Positions 6,600-15,544 are shown, counted from the first letter of the stretch. The stretch: 42,792 bases of DNA from Micromonospora sp. KC606 (GCF_004348675.1 NZ_SMKN01000028.1:1-42792); one strand, 5' to 3'. Numbers and translations: made by a program. The notes: generated by a model from the sequence alone, not told the origin.

Positions 6600-9155
6600 G
6601 TGCCGGGAGTGCGCAACCTGACCCAGGTGGAGGCCACCGAGCGGGCCCGCCTGCTCGATGTGACCGGGTACGACATCAGCCTGGACCTGTCGACCGCGGT
6701 ACAGGCCGAGGGCCGCACCTTCCGGTCCGTGACGGAGGTGCGGTTCCGCTGCGCCGAACCCGGCGCCGGCACCTTCGTCGAGGTCGCTGCCGACTCGGTA
6801 CGCTCGGCCACGCTGAACGGCACGCCGGTGGACCTATCCGACTGGTCCGCCGAGAAGGGGTTGACCCTGACCGGGCTGGCCGCCGAGAACACCCTTGTCG
6901 TGGACGCCGAGTTCGCGTTCTCGAACAGCGGGCAGGGCCTGCACCGCACGGTGGACCCGGTCGACGGGGAGACCTACCTCTACAGCCAGTTCGAGACCGC
7001 GGACGCGCAGCGCGTCTTCGCCTGCTTCGACCAGCCCGACCTGAAGAGCGTCTACACCTGGCGCGCCACCGTCCCGGAGCACTGGCGGGTGGTGTCCAAC
7101 ATGCCGGTGGCGCGCGAGGAGCCCGCCGGGGAGGCGCTCAAGACCGTCCACTTCACCGAGTCCGCGCGGATGAGCACCTACATCACCGCGCTCTGCGCCG
7201 GGCCGTACCACGAGGTGCGCGACAGCCACGACGGCATCGACCTGGGGGTCTTCTGCCGGGCCTCGATGGCTCGGTACCTGGACGCCGGCGACCTGTTCCT
7301 CGTCACCAAGCAGGGCTTCGACTTCTTCCACCAGCAGTTCGGGGTGCGCTACCCGCTGCCCAAGTACGACCAGCTCTGGGTGCCGGACTTCAACGCCGGC
7401 GCGATGGAGAACTTCGGGTGCGTCACCCACGCCGAGTCGCACTACATCTTCCGCTCGCAGGTCACCGACTTCGAGTACGAGCAGCGGGCCAACACGATCC
7501 TGCACGAGCTGGCCCACATGTGGTTCGGTGACCTGGTCACCATGCGCTGGTGGAACGATCTGTGGCTGAACGAGTCGTTCGCCGAGTGGGCGAGCCACTG
7601 GTGCAACACCCACGCCACCCGCTTCGCCGAGGCCTGGACGACATTCCTGTCCATCCGGAAGAACTGGGGCTACCGGCAGGACCAGCTCTCCTCCACCCAC
7701 CCGGTGTACTGCGAGATGCCGGACCTGGAGGCGGTCGAGGTCAACTTCGACGGCATCACGTACGCCAAGGGCGCCAGCGTGCTCAAGCAACTCGTCGCGT
7801 ACGTGGGCGAGGAGCCGTTCCTCGCCGGGCTGCGGGCGTACTTCGGCAAGCACGCCTGGGGCAACGCCACCTTCGACGACCTGCTCGGCGAGCTGGAGGC
7901 GGCCTCCGGCCGGGAGTTGCGCAAGTTCGCCACGCAGTGGCTGGAGACCGCGCAGGTCAACACGCTGCGTCCGGAGGTGACGATCGGCGCCGACGGGACG
8001 TACGAGCAGGTGCTGGTACGTCAGGAGGCGCCGGCCGGGCACCCGACGCTGCGGACCCACCGCATCGGCGTGGGCCTCTACGACCTCGCCGACGGGCGGC
8101 TGATCCGCCGGGAGCGGGTCGAGGTCGACGTCACCGGCGAACTGACCGAACTGGACGTGCTGACCGGCCGGCCCGCCGCCGACGTGCTGCTGCTCAACGA
8201 CGACGACCTGACGTACGCGAAGCTGCGGCTGGACGAGCGTTCGATGGCCACGGTGGTGCAGCACATCGCCGGTTTCGAGTCGTCGCTGGCCCGGGCGCTG
8301 TGCTGGACGGCCGCCTGGGACATGGTCCGCGACGCGGAGCTGTCGGCCCGCGACTACGTGGCGCTGGTGCTGGCGGGGTTGCCCGCCGAGACCGACATCA
8401 ACCTGGTCACCGCCACCCTTCGGCAGGCGAGCAGCACGCTCACCTTCTACGCCGACCCGGCTTGGGCGCCGACGGGCTGGGCGGAGCTGGCCCGCACCGC
8501 CAGGGCGGCGCTGACCGCCGCCGAACCGGGCAGCGGGTTCCAACTCGCCTGGGCCCGCGCGTACGCCTCGGCGGCCCGCTCCGGCGAAGACCTGGCGACG
8601 CTGCGCGGCTGGCTGGCCGACGTCGACGTGCCGACCGGCCTGACCGTCGACACCGAGCTGCGCTGGACGGTGCTGCAGTCGCTGGTGGCCAACGGGGCGG
8701 CGGGCACCGTCGAGATCGAGGCGGAACTCGCCGGCGACCGGACCGCCAGCGGTGAACGGGAGGCCGCGTACGCGCACGCGCTGGTGCCCACCGCCGAGAA
8801 CAAGGCGGCGGTGTGGGCGCAGCTCACCGGCGCGCAGCCGTTGCCGAACTGGCGCAACCGGGCGCTGTTGCAGGGCTTCACCCACCCGGCTCAGGTGGAG
8901 CTGACCGCGCCGTACCGCGAGAGGTTCTTCTCGGCCGTGGCGCAGGTCTGGGCGCAGCGGGACAGCGAGCCGGCGCAGGAGTTCGCGCAACTCGCGTACC
9001 CGGCGTACCTCGTTGAGGAGGAGACGGTGGCAGCCACCGACGCCTGGTTGGCGCAGGAGGGCCACCCGGCACCGCTACGCCGACTGGTCGCCGAGGGGCG
9101 CGACGGTGTGCTGCGCGCCCTGAAGGCCCGCGAGCGGGACGCCCGGACCGCCTGA
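6600..9155 (+). CDS. pepN: Aminopeptidase N (M1 family)
   Basis: A zinc metallo-aminopeptidase that removes N-terminal residues from peptides in the cytoplasm; 851 residues. The exopeptidase motif GAMENFG is at about 267-273. The zinc site HELAH (302-306) is followed 19 residues later by the third ligand Glu325 in WLNESFAEW. The C-terminal half is the ERAP1-like helical domain typical of actinobacterial PepN. I chose GTG 6600, giving MPGVRNLTQVEATERARLL, because GGAG lies 6 nt upstream and it matches the usual PGTNLT-type N-terminus. An in-frame ATG at 6588 would add four residues. It ends in a repeat-containing gap and a strong terminator. Confidence 0.96.
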   Translation: MPGVRNLTQVEATERARLLDVTGYDISLDLSTAVQAEGRTFRSVTEVRFRCAEPGAGTFVEVAADSVRSATLNGTPVDLSDWSAEKGLTLTGLAAENTLVVDAEFAFSNSGQGLHRTVDPVDGETYLYSQFETADAQRVFACFDQPDLKSVYTWRATVPEHWRVVSNMPVAREEPAGEALKTVHFTESARMSTYITALCAGPYHEVRDSHDGIDLGVFCRASMARYLDAGDLFLVTKQGFDFFHQQFGVRYPLPKYDQLWVPDFNAGAMENFGCVTHAESHYIFRSQVTDFEYEQRANTILHELAHMWFGDLVTMRWWNDLWLNESFAEWASHWCNTHATRFAEAWTTFLSIRKNWGYRQDQLSSTHPVYCEMPDLEAVEVNFDGITYAKGASVLKQLVAYVGEEPFLAGLRAYFGKHAWGNATFDDLLGELEAASGRELRKFATQWLETAQVNTLRPEVTIGADGTYEQVLVRQEAPAGHPTLRTHRIGVGLYDLADGRLIRRERVEVDVTGELTELDVLTGRPAADVLLLNDDDLTYAKLRLDERSMATVVQHIAGFESSLARALCWTAAWDMVRDAELSARDYVALVLAGLPAETDINLVTATLRQASSTLTFYADPAWAPTGWAELARTARAALTAAEPGSGFQLAWARAYASAARSGEDLATLRGWLADVDVPTGLTVDTELRWTVLQSLVANGAAGTVEIEAELAGDRTASGEREAAYAHALVPTAENKAAVWAQLTGAQPLPNWRNRALLQGFTHPAQVELTAPYRERFFSAVAQVWAQRDSEPAQEFAQLAYPAYLVEEETVAATDAWLAQEGHPAPLRRLVAEGRDGVLRALKARERDARTA

Positions 9156-9190
9156 TCGATGGAGTACGCGGCCCGAGCCGGCGTGGGTGC

Positions 9191-9273
9191 GTGCGGATCG
9201 AGGAGCCGTGGACGGTGCGGATCGAGGAGCCGTGGTCGGTGCGGATCGAGGAGCCGTGGTCGGTGCGGATCGA
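9191..9273. repeat. 24-bp tandem repeat, about 3.5 copies
   Basis: Units start at 9191, 9215, 9239 and 9263 (partial). Each contains GTGCGGATCGAGGAGCCGTG, and the first full copy differs from the next two at one base (GGACG versus GGTCG). The length is a multiple of three, but no gene is in frame here; it lies just past the pepN stop. Confidence 0.9.
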
Positions 9274-9309
9274 CCCGAGCGTCTGGCCCCGCTGACCCTG
9301 ACGCACGCG

Positions 9310-9342
9310 AAAGCCCGGCCCGCGTCTCGCGGGCCGGGCTTT
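9310..9342. terminator. Strong bidirectional terminator
   Basis: AAAGCCCGGCCCGC (9310-9323) pairs exactly with GCGGGCCGGGCTTT (9329-9342) over a 5-nt loop. Short A and T runs at the ends give a weak U-tract in both directions. It separates pepN from the converging DUF5130 gene. Confidence 0.88.
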
Positions 9343-9360
9343 GCCGTGTCGGGGGCGGGC

Positions 9361-9774
9361 TCAGCCCCGGCCGGCGTGGCTGGCGAGCTGGTCGAGGCCC
9401 TGGATGATGCCGCCGGCCAGGTCGCCGCCGCCGAACGCCGCCGCCATGGACAGGGCGGCCAGCTTGGCGTACGTGTCGGGGATGCGCTTACGGGCGTGCC
9501 GCCCGGTGACGATCTCCAGCTGGCGCTGGTTGGGCGACACGGCGATCAGCACGGACCGGTCGGGATCGGCGAGCTGGTGGTGCAGCCGCTCGGCGTGTTC
9601 CCGGACCGGCTCGTCGAGGCCGCCCACGTAGACCGAGAAGACCAGGCCGGTGCCCTGGTCGGCCAGGCGCAGGGCCTCGTCGATGCGCAGCAGCTGGCGG
9701 GTCGAGAACGGCCCGTCGAGCACGTCGGGCGGGGCGGCCGCGCCGGCCTCGGCCCGCTTCTCACCAACGGTCAC
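9361..9774 (-). CDS. DUF5130 family protein (TPM-like)
   Basis: A 137-residue protein related to the TLP18.3/TPM fold group that actinobacteria carry as DUF5130 (family assignment from memory). Recognisable segments are FSTRQLLRIDEALRLADQGTGLVFSVYVG and DRSVLIAVSPNQRQLEIVTG, followed by a Gly-rich C-terminus. No membrane segment. The start is set at GTG 9774, with GGAGG 6 nt upstream; GTG 9792 would add six residues and increase the overlap with the upstream gene. It overlaps the end of the small membrane gene 9761-10063 by 14 nt and is probably cotranscribed with it. Function unknown. Confidence 0.85.
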   Translation of the reverse strand: MTVGEKRAEAGAAAPPDVLDGPFSTRQLLRIDEALRLADQGTGLVFSVYVGGLDEPVREHAERLHHQLADPDRSVLIAVSPNQRQLEIVTGRHARKRIPDTYAKLAALSMAAAFGGGDLAGGIIQGLDQLASHAGRG

Positions 9775-10063
9775 TTGCGCCTCCGGTTCCACCGGCCGGC
9801 GCCTCGACGCCGGCCTGCTCCTGCTTGCGGCTGGTCAGCGCCGGCGCCTGCGCCCCGGCGGCCAGGGCGAGGCCGGCGGAGTCGGCCAGCTGCTCCGGCC
9901 GGCTCAGGAACCAGACCGGAGTGAAGTCGAAGCGGCGGCCCGGCCGGTAACGCTTGGCGCCGCCGCCGCTGTCACGGTTGCCGGCGAACACCAGCCCGAC
10001 GATCACCAGCATCACCGCCGCGGGGATGCCGACGAAGATCAGCGCAGTCTCAGTGACAGACAA
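9761..10063 (-). CDS. Small single-pass membrane protein
   Basis: About 100 residues: a short lead (SVTETALIF), one membrane helix VGIPAAVMLVIVGLVFAG, then a hydrophilic tail with RYRPGRRFDFTPVWFLS, a segment often kept in actinobacterial homologues. I favour a TTG start at 10063, because it places the helix at the very N-terminus as expected. An ATG at 10150 would add 29 residues and would overlap the amidase 3' end by 32 nt. Its overlap with the DUF5130 gene suggests a functional pair, perhaps at the membrane. Start uncertain; function unknown. Confidence 0.65.
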   Translation of the reverse strand: MSVTETALIFVGIPAAVMLVIVGLVFAGNRDSGGGAKRYRPGRRFDFTPVWFLSRPEQLADSAGLALAAGAQAPALTSRKQEQAGVEAPAGGTGGASDRW

Positions 10064-10118
10064 TCCCAACGCCCCCAGGCGGAAAAGAGAGACCAGAGCA
10101 TCCGGTTCGGAAAGACGA

Positions 10119-11582
10119 TCATGGCGTCGACCCCCCGACTCCGCTGCCATTCACGTTAGCGGAGGTCACGCCCCGCCAGACTGCGGGGTGCCGATCCCAC
10201 TCGTCACTCGAGTGTTCCAGTTGCGCGGCCGTGGCGATCAGTCGGGCGTCGTCGCCGTACCGACCGGTCAGCAGCACCCCGACGGGCAGGTCCGTCGCGG
10301 TCCGCCCGATCGGCAGCGAGACGGACGGCTCGCCCGTGACGTTGAAGACGGCGCAGAACGGAGAGAACCGGCGCTGCCGGTCGAAGTCGGCGACCGGGTC
10401 GCCGTCGGCGGTGAACCAGCCGACGGGGGCCTGCGGCGCGGCGAGGGTCGGGCACAGCAGGAGGTCGTAGCCGGCGGTGCGTCGGGCGGCGAGACGCACC
10501 CGGGCCTGGAGCTCGCCGAGGGTGGCAATCAGCACGCCCGCGCCGACGGCCGCGCCCCGGGACCGGAGCAGCCGGGTCAGCGGCAGCAGCTGGGCCTCCC
10601 GCTCGGCGGGCACCGGGGCCAGCGCCAGCACATACCAGAGGGTCTCGAACAGCGGCCACACCGCCGGGCCGAACGGCGGGTCCACCGCGACCACCTGGTG
10701 GCCGGCGGCGGTGAGCAGCCCGGCGGCCCGGTCCACGGCGGCCAGGCAGTCCGGGTGGACCGGCTCCTCGGCGAGCATCGGCGCGGTGAACCGGCCGATC
10801 CGAAGCCGCCCGGGGTCGGCCCGGCGGGCGACGGCGAGGTAGCCGCCGTCGGGGCGGGGCGGCGGCAGGTACGGCTCGCCGGACACCGGCTCGGCCATCA
10901 CGTCGAGCAGTGCGGCGACATCGGCGACGCTACGCCCGATCGGGCCGTTGGTGGGCAGGCCGAACGCGCCGAAGCCGACCGGGCCGCCGGAGACCAGGCC
11001 CCGGCTGGGCTTGTAGCCGACCAGCCCACAGAGTGCGGCGGGGATGCGCAGCGACCCGCCGCCGTCGGAGCCCTGCGCAACGGGGACCAGCCCGGCGGCG
11101 ACGGCCGCCGCCGCGCCGCCGCTGGAACCGCCGGCCGTGCAGGCGAGGTCCCACGGGTTGCGGGCAGGCGGCGCGACCAGCCCTTCGGAGTAGAGCGAGC
11201 AGCCCAACTCCGAGGTGGTGGTCTTGCCGAGGCTGACCATCCCGGCGGCGGCCATCAGCCGGACCACGTCGGCGTCCAGCGGCGGGACGAAGTCGACGAA
11301 GGCAGCCGAGCCGAAGGTGGTCCGCACCCCGGCGGTGAGGGTGAGGTCCTTGATCGCGGTGGGCACGCCGTGGAGCGGCCCCCGCCGGCCGGCCGGCACG
11401 GCGTCGGCGGCCCGGGCGGCGGCGAACGCCCGCTCGGGGGTGACGGTGACGAACGCGCCGACGGCGTCACCGAGCGCGGCGACCCGGGTCAGGTGGTGGG
11501 TGACCAGCTCGACGCTGGAGAGTTCGCCACGGGCGACAGCGGCGGCCTGTTGCAGCGCGGTCAGGTCGTGCGGCTCGGCCAT
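10119..11582 (-). CDS. Amidase (amidase-signature family)
   Basis: A 487-residue hydrolase of amides or related C-N bonds. The Ser-cisSer-Lys triad is intact: Lys78 in VPTAIKD, Ser153 in TAGGSSGG and nucleophile Ser177 in [12 protein letters not shown], followed by [12 protein letters not shown]. Length and motif spacing fit stand-alone amidases rather than GatA, and there is no GatB or GatC nearby. Substrate unknown; indoleacetamide, aryl and aliphatic amides are all possible in this family. The ATG at 11580-11582 is preceded by CAGGAT at 6-nt spacing. It runs in the same direction as the kyn operon but is separated from it by about 290 nt. Confidence 0.92.
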   Translation of the reverse strand: MAEPHDLTALQQAAAVARGELSSVELVTHHLTRVAALGDAVGAFVTVTPERAFAAARAADAVPAGRRGPLHGVPTAIKDLTLTAGVRTTFGSAAFVDFVPPLDADVVRLMAAAGMVSLGKTTTSELGCSLYSEGLVAPPARNPWDLACTAGGSSGGAAAAVAAGLVPVAQGSDGGGSLRIPAALCGLVGYKPSRGLVSGGPVGFGAFGLPTNGPIGRSVADVAALLDVMAEPVSGEPYLPPPRPDGGYLAVARRADPGRLRIGRFTAPMLAEEPVHPDCLAAVDRAAGLLTAAGHQVVAVDPPFGPAVWPLFETLWYVLALAPVPAEREAQLLPLTRLLRSRGAAVGAGVLIATLGELQARVRLAARRTAGYDLLLCPTLAAPQAPVGWFTADGDPVADFDRQRRFSPFCAVFNVTGEPSVSLPIGRTATDLPVGVLLTGRYGDDARLIATAAQLEHSSDEWDRHPAVWRGVTSANVNGSGVGGSTP

Positions 11583-11588
11583 GCCGCC

Positions 11589-11594
11589 ATCCTG
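11589..11594 (-). promoter_or_regulatory. -10-like CAGGAT before amidase
   Basis: On the minus strand CAGGAT ends 6 nt before the amidase ATG. No ribosome site is present, so a leaderless transcript is likely. Confidence 0.45.
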
Positions 11595-11717
11595 CCGGTT
11601 CGAGGCCGGATCGGCGGGGCGACACGGCCGGCGGGCTCACCCCCCGGCGGCACCTCATATCGCACTGACATGACCCGGCCGGGATTGCCGGCGGCCGGGC
11701 GCCGGCGCGGACGATGG

Positions 11718-11748
11718 TGATCGATCAATGGCGATCGATGTCGATCGC
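11718..11748. promoter_or_regulatory. Adjacent GATCGAT palindromes
   Basis: TGATCGATCA (11718-11727) is a perfect 10-bp palindrome, and GCGATCGATGTCGATCGC (11731-11748) is an 8-bp dyad with a 2-nt centre. They are AT-richer than their surroundings and lie between kmo and the amidase gene, a place for an amidase operator or a terminator of the kyn operon. Confidence 0.4.
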
Positions 11749-11870
11749 GGACCACCCGCCGCCCGCCCCGTAGGGAGCAACGCCGTGCAACCCGTGCCCG
11801 CTCCGCACCCCCACGAGATCCGCTCCCGACCGGACCGCCCCCGGTTGCGGGCCGTTCTCGCTCCACCCCG

Positions 11871-13208
11871 TCAGTCGCGCCCTCCCCGGGCGAGCAGTGC
11901 GCCGACCCCGCCGGCCAGCAGCGCCGCCGCACCGGCCGCCGCCGCACCGACCGCGGCGTACTGGCGGCGGACCCGGCGGCGCACCTCCGCGTACGGGGTG
12001 GTGGAGAAGGACACCAGTTCGTACTGGGAGACGTACCGGGCGGGCAGGGCCCGTTCGAGAGCGTGTTCGATCCGCCTGCGGGCCCGAAACACCGGGGAAG
12101 CGACCCGGTCGCGCATCTCCACGAAGTTGGCCAGCGCCATCCGCGCGATCGCCTCGGCGTTCTCCTGCCGCCGCCGCTGGTAGCGCGGCAGCGCGGCGGT
12201 CCACTCGTCGCCCGTGGCGTCCAGGAAACGGTCCAGTTCCACCACGTCCTCGAAGGCGCAGTTCGCGCCCTGGCCGTAGAACGGGACGATGGCGTGCGCG
12301 GCGTCGCCGAGCAGGGCCACCCGGCCGCCCACCTGCCACGGGTGGCAACGAACCGTACCGAGCACCCCGACCGGGTTGTGCCGGTAGTCCTCCACCAGGT
12401 TCGGGGCGAGCGGCAGCAGGTCTGGGTAGTGGGTGGCGAAGTGCCGTTCGATGGCCGCCGGGCTGCCCAACGAGGCGAAGGCGGCGGTGCCGTGGGTGGG
12501 CCAGAACAGCGTGCAGGTGAAGGAGCGGTCCGGGTTCGGTAGAGCGATCATCATCGAGGTGCCGCGCGGCCAGATGTGCAGAGCCGCCGGGTCGAGGGCG
12601 AACTCGCCGCCGACCGGCGGGATGGACAGCTCCTTGTAGCCGTAGTCGAGGAAGTCGAGGCTCTCGTTCAGCACGCCGTACCCGAGCAGTTGCCCGCGCA
12701 CGGCAGAGCCGGCGCCGTCGGCGCCGAGCACGACCGACGCGGTGGCCGTGACCTTGCCACGCGGGGTCTCGAAGGTCATCGCGCCGGTGGCCGGGTCGAG
12801 CCCGACCAACCGGTGGTCGAAGGCGATCCGCACCCCGGGCCACGCGGCGGCGGCGGTGAGCAGGGCGTTGTTAAGCGCGCCCCGGCTGATCGAGTTGATC
12901 GCCCGGTCGCCGTTGACGCTGTACGGCTGGAACCGCGGAGCGCCGGCCACCGGGTGGATCATCCGGCCGCGCATCGGCAGCGCGTCCGCCATCACCTGCT
13001 CGGCCAGGCCGATGCGGCGCAGCGCGTCGAGGCCGCGCGCGGAGAGCGCCAGGTTGATCGAGCGGCCCCGCTCCACCGTCGCGGTACGCGGGTCGGGTCG
13101 CCGCTCGTAAAGCGCGACCGGGTACCCGCGCCGGGCCAGGAAGCAGGCCAGCAGGCAGCCAGCCAGCCCGGCCCCGACGACGGCGATCTCTTCGCGTCCG
13201 GTGGTCAT
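11871..13208 (-). CDS. kmo: Kynurenine 3-monooxygenase
   Basis: An FAD-dependent enzyme that hydroxylates kynurenine to 3-hydroxykynurenine using NADPH and oxygen; 445 residues. The N-terminal dinucleotide motif is VVGAGLAGCLLA (12-17 glycines), the family Arg segment is RSINLALSARG, and the second FAD motif is VALLGDAAHAIVPFYGQGANCAFED. The C-terminus carries a hydrophobic segment AAVGAAAAGAAALLAGGVGA, a likely membrane anchor like that of eukaryotic KMO. Its ATG at 13206-13208 overlaps the kynU stop in an ATGA junction, so translation is coupled. With KynU it yields 3-hydroxyanthranilate, a precursor for NAD or for secondary metabolites. Confidence 0.94.
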   Translation of the reverse strand: MTTGREEIAVVGAGLAGCLLACFLARRGYPVALYERRPDPRTATVERGRSINLALSARGLDALRRIGLAEQVMADALPMRGRMIHPVAGAPRFQPYSVNGDRAINSISRGALNNALLTAAAAWPGVRIAFDHRLVGLDPATGAMTFETPRGKVTATASVVLGADGAGSAVRGQLLGYGVLNESLDFLDYGYKELSIPPVGGEFALDPAALHIWPRGTSMMIALPNPDRSFTCTLFWPTHGTAAFASLGSPAAIERHFATHYPDLLPLAPNLVEDYRHNPVGVLGTVRCHPWQVGGRVALLGDAAHAIVPFYGQGANCAFEDVVELDRFLDATGDEWTAALPRYQRRRQENAEAIARMALANFVEMRDRVASPVFRARRRIEHALERALPARYVSQYELVSFSTTPYAEVRRRVRRQYAAVGAAAAGAAALLAGGVGALLARGGRD

Positions 13209-14500
13209 GAAAGTGCCTCCACGGTCGCGGCCAGCGCCTCGGCGGCCCGCCAGCAGTCGTGGTAGGTCGAGTAGAGCGGCACCGGGGCGAGCCGGACGAT
13301 GTCCGGTTCCCGGGCGTCGGCGACCACGCCGTGCTCGTGGCGCAGCCGCTTGGTCAGCTCGGCGACGCTGCCCGCGCCGGCGCGCACCGAGAGTTGGCAG
13401 CCACGCCGGTCGGGGTCGCGCGGGGTGATGACGCTCAGCGGCCGGCCGGCGGTCACCTCGTCGAGCAGCCGCTGCAGATAGCCGGTGAGCCGGACGCTGC
13501 GCGCCCGTAGCGCGGGCATGCCGACGGAGTCGAACAGCTCCAGCGAGGTGCGCACCGGGCCCATCGCGAAGATGGGCGGGTTGGAGATCTGCCACGCCTC
13601 CGCAGTCGCCGGCGGCCGGGACACCGGGGTCATCTCGAACCGGGTGGCCGCCTCGGTACTCCACCAGCCCTCGAACCGGGGCAGGTTGGGGTCGCCGAGG
13701 TGGCGTTGGTGGACGAAGACGCCGGCGAGGGCTCCCGGCCCCGAGTTGAGGTACTTGTAGGAGCACCAGGCGGCGAAGTCGACCTCCCAGTCGTGCAACG
13801 CCAGCGGCACGTTGCCGACGGCGTGTGCCAGGTCCCAGCCGACGACCGCGCCGGCGGCCCGGCCGGCGGCGGTGACCGCCGGAATGTCCATGAGCTCGCC
13901 GGTGAGGTAGTTGACGCCGCCGAGCAGCACCAGCGCGACCGTGTCGCCCTCGGCGGCGAGGAAGTCGGTGACGTCCCGCGTCCGCAGGGTCTCCTCACCC
14001 GGGCGGGGCGTCAGCCGGACCACGGCGGTGTCCGGGTCGAGGCCGTGGAAGCGGGCCTGGCTGCGCACCGCGTAGCTGTCGGAGGGGAACGCGGCGTCCT
14101 CGACCACGATCCGGGTCCGCTGCCCGGCCGGGCGGTAGAAGCTGACCATCAGCAGGTGCAGGTTCACCGTGAGGGAGTTCATCACCACGGTCTCCGCGGG
14201 CGACGCGCCGACCAGTCGCGCGGCCGGTGCGGTCAACACCTCGTGGTACTGCAGCCACGGCCGCTCGGCCTCCAGGTGCCCCTCGACGCCCAGCCGGCGC
14301 CACGCGTCGAGGTCGGCGAGGAGTTCGCGGCGAGTGGCCCGGGGTTGCAGGCCGAGCGAGTTGCCGGCCAGGTAGGCGGCCTTTGGGTAGCGGCCACCGT
14401 CGGCCGGCGGCACGTGGAAGAGGTGGCGGTGGCCGGGGTCGGCCTTGTCGAGGCGGTGGGCCTCCTGCTCGTCGCCGCGCATGTCCTCGCTCCCGCTCAC
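13205..14500 (-). CDS. kynU: Kynureninase
   Basis: A PLP enzyme of 431 residues that cleaves kynurenine or 3-hydroxykynurenine to (hydroxy)anthranilate and alanine. The PLP lysine is Lys249 in CSYKYLNSGPGA; the upstream WDLAHAVGNVPLALHDW supplies the cofactor-binding Asp and the typical Trp. Other family marks are YLAGNSLGLQPR near the N-terminus and FAMGPVRTSLELFD. The GTG at 14500 is preferred: it overlaps the kynA stop as GTGA, which is the coupling used throughout this operon. An ATG at 14482 is an alternative. Middle gene of kynA-kynU-kmo. Confidence 0.95.
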   Translation of the reverse strand: MSGSEDMRGDEQEAHRLDKADPGHRHLFHVPPADGGRYPKAAYLAGNSLGLQPRATRRELLADLDAWRRLGVEGHLEAERPWLQYHEVLTAPAARLVGASPAETVVMNSLTVNLHLLMVSFYRPAGQRTRIVVEDAAFPSDSYAVRSQARFHGLDPDTAVVRLTPRPGEETLRTRDVTDFLAAEGDTVALVLLGGVNYLTGELMDIPAVTAAGRAAGAVVGWDLAHAVGNVPLALHDWEVDFAAWCSYKYLNSGPGALAGVFVHQRHLGDPNLPRFEGWWSTEAATRFEMTPVSRPPATAEAWQISNPPIFAMGPVRTSLELFDSVGMPALRARSVRLTGYLQRLLDEVTAGRPLSVITPRDPDRRGCQLSVRAGAGSVAELTKRLRHEHGVVADAREPDIVRLAPVPLYSTYHDCWRAAEALAATVEALS

Positions 14501-15399
14501 ATCGCCGTCCGGGCCGACCAGAGCTCCGGGAAGACCACCCGGGCCATGCTGCGCTGCAGCCAGGCCAGGCCGGCGGAACCGCCGCTGCCGACCTTGGCGC
14601 CCATGGTGCGCTGGACGGCCTTGACGTGGTTCCATCGCCAGTCGCCGAACTGCTCGGCCACCTCGGTCAGCGCCTCCCCGAGCAGGCGGAGGTGGTTGTC
14701 GGGGCCACCGTCGTCGTAGACCGCGAGCCAGGCCGCCTCCACCGTGGGGTGTGGGCGGTGCTCGACGGAGACGTCCCGGTCGAGCAGGTCGGCCGGGAGA
14801 TGGTGGCCGTGCCGGGCGAGCAGGGCGACCACGTCGTCCCAGATGCTCGGCGCGGCGAGGGTGGCGCGCAGTTCGTCGTACACCTGCTGCTGGCGGCGGA
14901 ACGGGCGGATCAGGGCCGGGTCGCGCAGACCGAGCAGGAACTCCAGGCGCCGGTACATCGCCGACTGGAAGCCGGAGCCCTCGCCGAGGAGGTTGCGGAA
15001 CCGGTTGAAGTCGGCCGGGGTCATCCAGCGCAGCCCACGCCAGGCGGCGTTGAGCCCCTCCAGGTGCAGCGCGGCCCGGCGCAGCGGGGCCAGGGCGTCC
15101 CAGACCCGGTCGGCGCGCAGGTCCCGCTGGGCCTGGCGCAGCTCGTGACAGGTCAGTCCGAAGTAGAGTTCCATGATCTGGCTGACCATCAGGAAGGACA
15201 TCTCGCCCGGGTCGTCACTGAGCGGCTGCTGCAACCGGTGCAGCGTGCTGGCGTGCACGTACGCGTCGTACGGCACCCGGTCGGTGAACTCCAGGGTCGG
15301 CTCGCCGCCGTTGCGGGTTGCGCGTGCGGTCCGCTGCTGTGGGGTGGCCGGGCGCACCGCCGCGGTGAGAGTGGTCGCCCGCCGATCCGTCTGCTTCAC
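14497..15399 (-). CDS. kynA: Tryptophan 2,3-dioxygenase
   Basis: A haem enzyme that opens the indole ring of L-tryptophan to N-formylkynurenine, the first step of the pathway; 300 residues. Family signatures are EMSFLMVSQIMELYFGLTCHEL, then GLNAAWRGLRWMTPADFNRF, and LGEGSGFQSAMYRRLEFLLG; the haem-ligand region is WRWNHVKAVQRTMGAK with GSGGSAG following. The GTG at 15397-15399 has a perfect GGAGGTG ribosome site 8 nt upstream. First gene of the operon; no kynurenine formamidase (kynB) is seen in the window, so that step must be encoded elsewhere. Regulation is probably by the divergent Lrp-type gene. Confidence 0.95.
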   Translation of the reverse strand: MKQTDRRATTLTAAVRPATPQQRTARATRNGGEPTLEFTDRVPYDAYVHASTLHRLQQPLSDDPGEMSFLMVSQIMELYFGLTCHELRQAQRDLRADRVWDALAPLRRAALHLEGLNAAWRGLRWMTPADFNRFRNLLGEGSGFQSAMYRRLEFLLGLRDPALIRPFRRQQQVYDELRATLAAPSIWDDVVALLARHGHHLPADLLDRDVSVEHRPHPTVEAAWLAVYDDGGPDNHLRLLGEALTEVAEQFGDWRWNHVKAVQRTMGAKVGSGGSAGLAWLQRSMARVVFPELWSARTAM

Positions 15400-15488
15400 C
15401 GTCTCGTCACCTCCGTGGTCGGTTAGAACATGTTCCCGCGGCACGGACGGTGCACGGAATGCCAATTCGACGGCGCTCCGGGCAGATC

Positions 15489-15532
15489 GCCTTCAGCTCC
15501 GAAGGCGTTGCTGCCTTCTTGCCTACGGAAGG
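15489..15532. promoter_or_regulatory. Array of GCCTTC/GAAGGC half-sites (operator)
   Basis: GCCTTC at 15489, GAAGGC at 15501, GCCTTC at 15513 and GAAGG at 15528 alternate in orientation and begin 12, 12 and 15 nt apart. They form three overlapping dyads between the divergent kynA and Lrp-type genes and run into the -10 of the latter. This is what an Lrp/AsnC operator looks like: several phased sites for an oligomer. Confidence 0.6.
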
Positions 15533-15538
15533 TAAAGT
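15533..15538 (+). promoter_or_regulatory. -10-like TAAAGT before the Lrp gene
   Basis: TAAAGT ends 6 nt before the GTG at 15545; TTGCTG at 15508-15513 could be the -35 (19-nt spacer). It directly abuts the last operator half-site, so autorepression is plausible. Confidence 0.5.
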
Positions 15539-15544
15539 CCGAGC

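Noticed and set aside
6834..9065. A 743-codon frame opposite pepN
   Set aside because: Pure antisense of an intact M1 aminopeptidase; no recognisable motif.
9191..9273. CRISPR array
   Set aside because: The repeats are directly tandem without spacers, and no cas gene is near.
9954..11720. A 588-codon frame opposite the amidase
   Set aside because: Antisense shadow; composition typical of a mirrored coding frame.
13209..13766. N-terminal extension of Kmo by about 185 residues
   Set aside because: The frame is open only because it overlaps kynU; the FAD motif begins right after the ATG at 13208, and the ATGA overlap supports that start.
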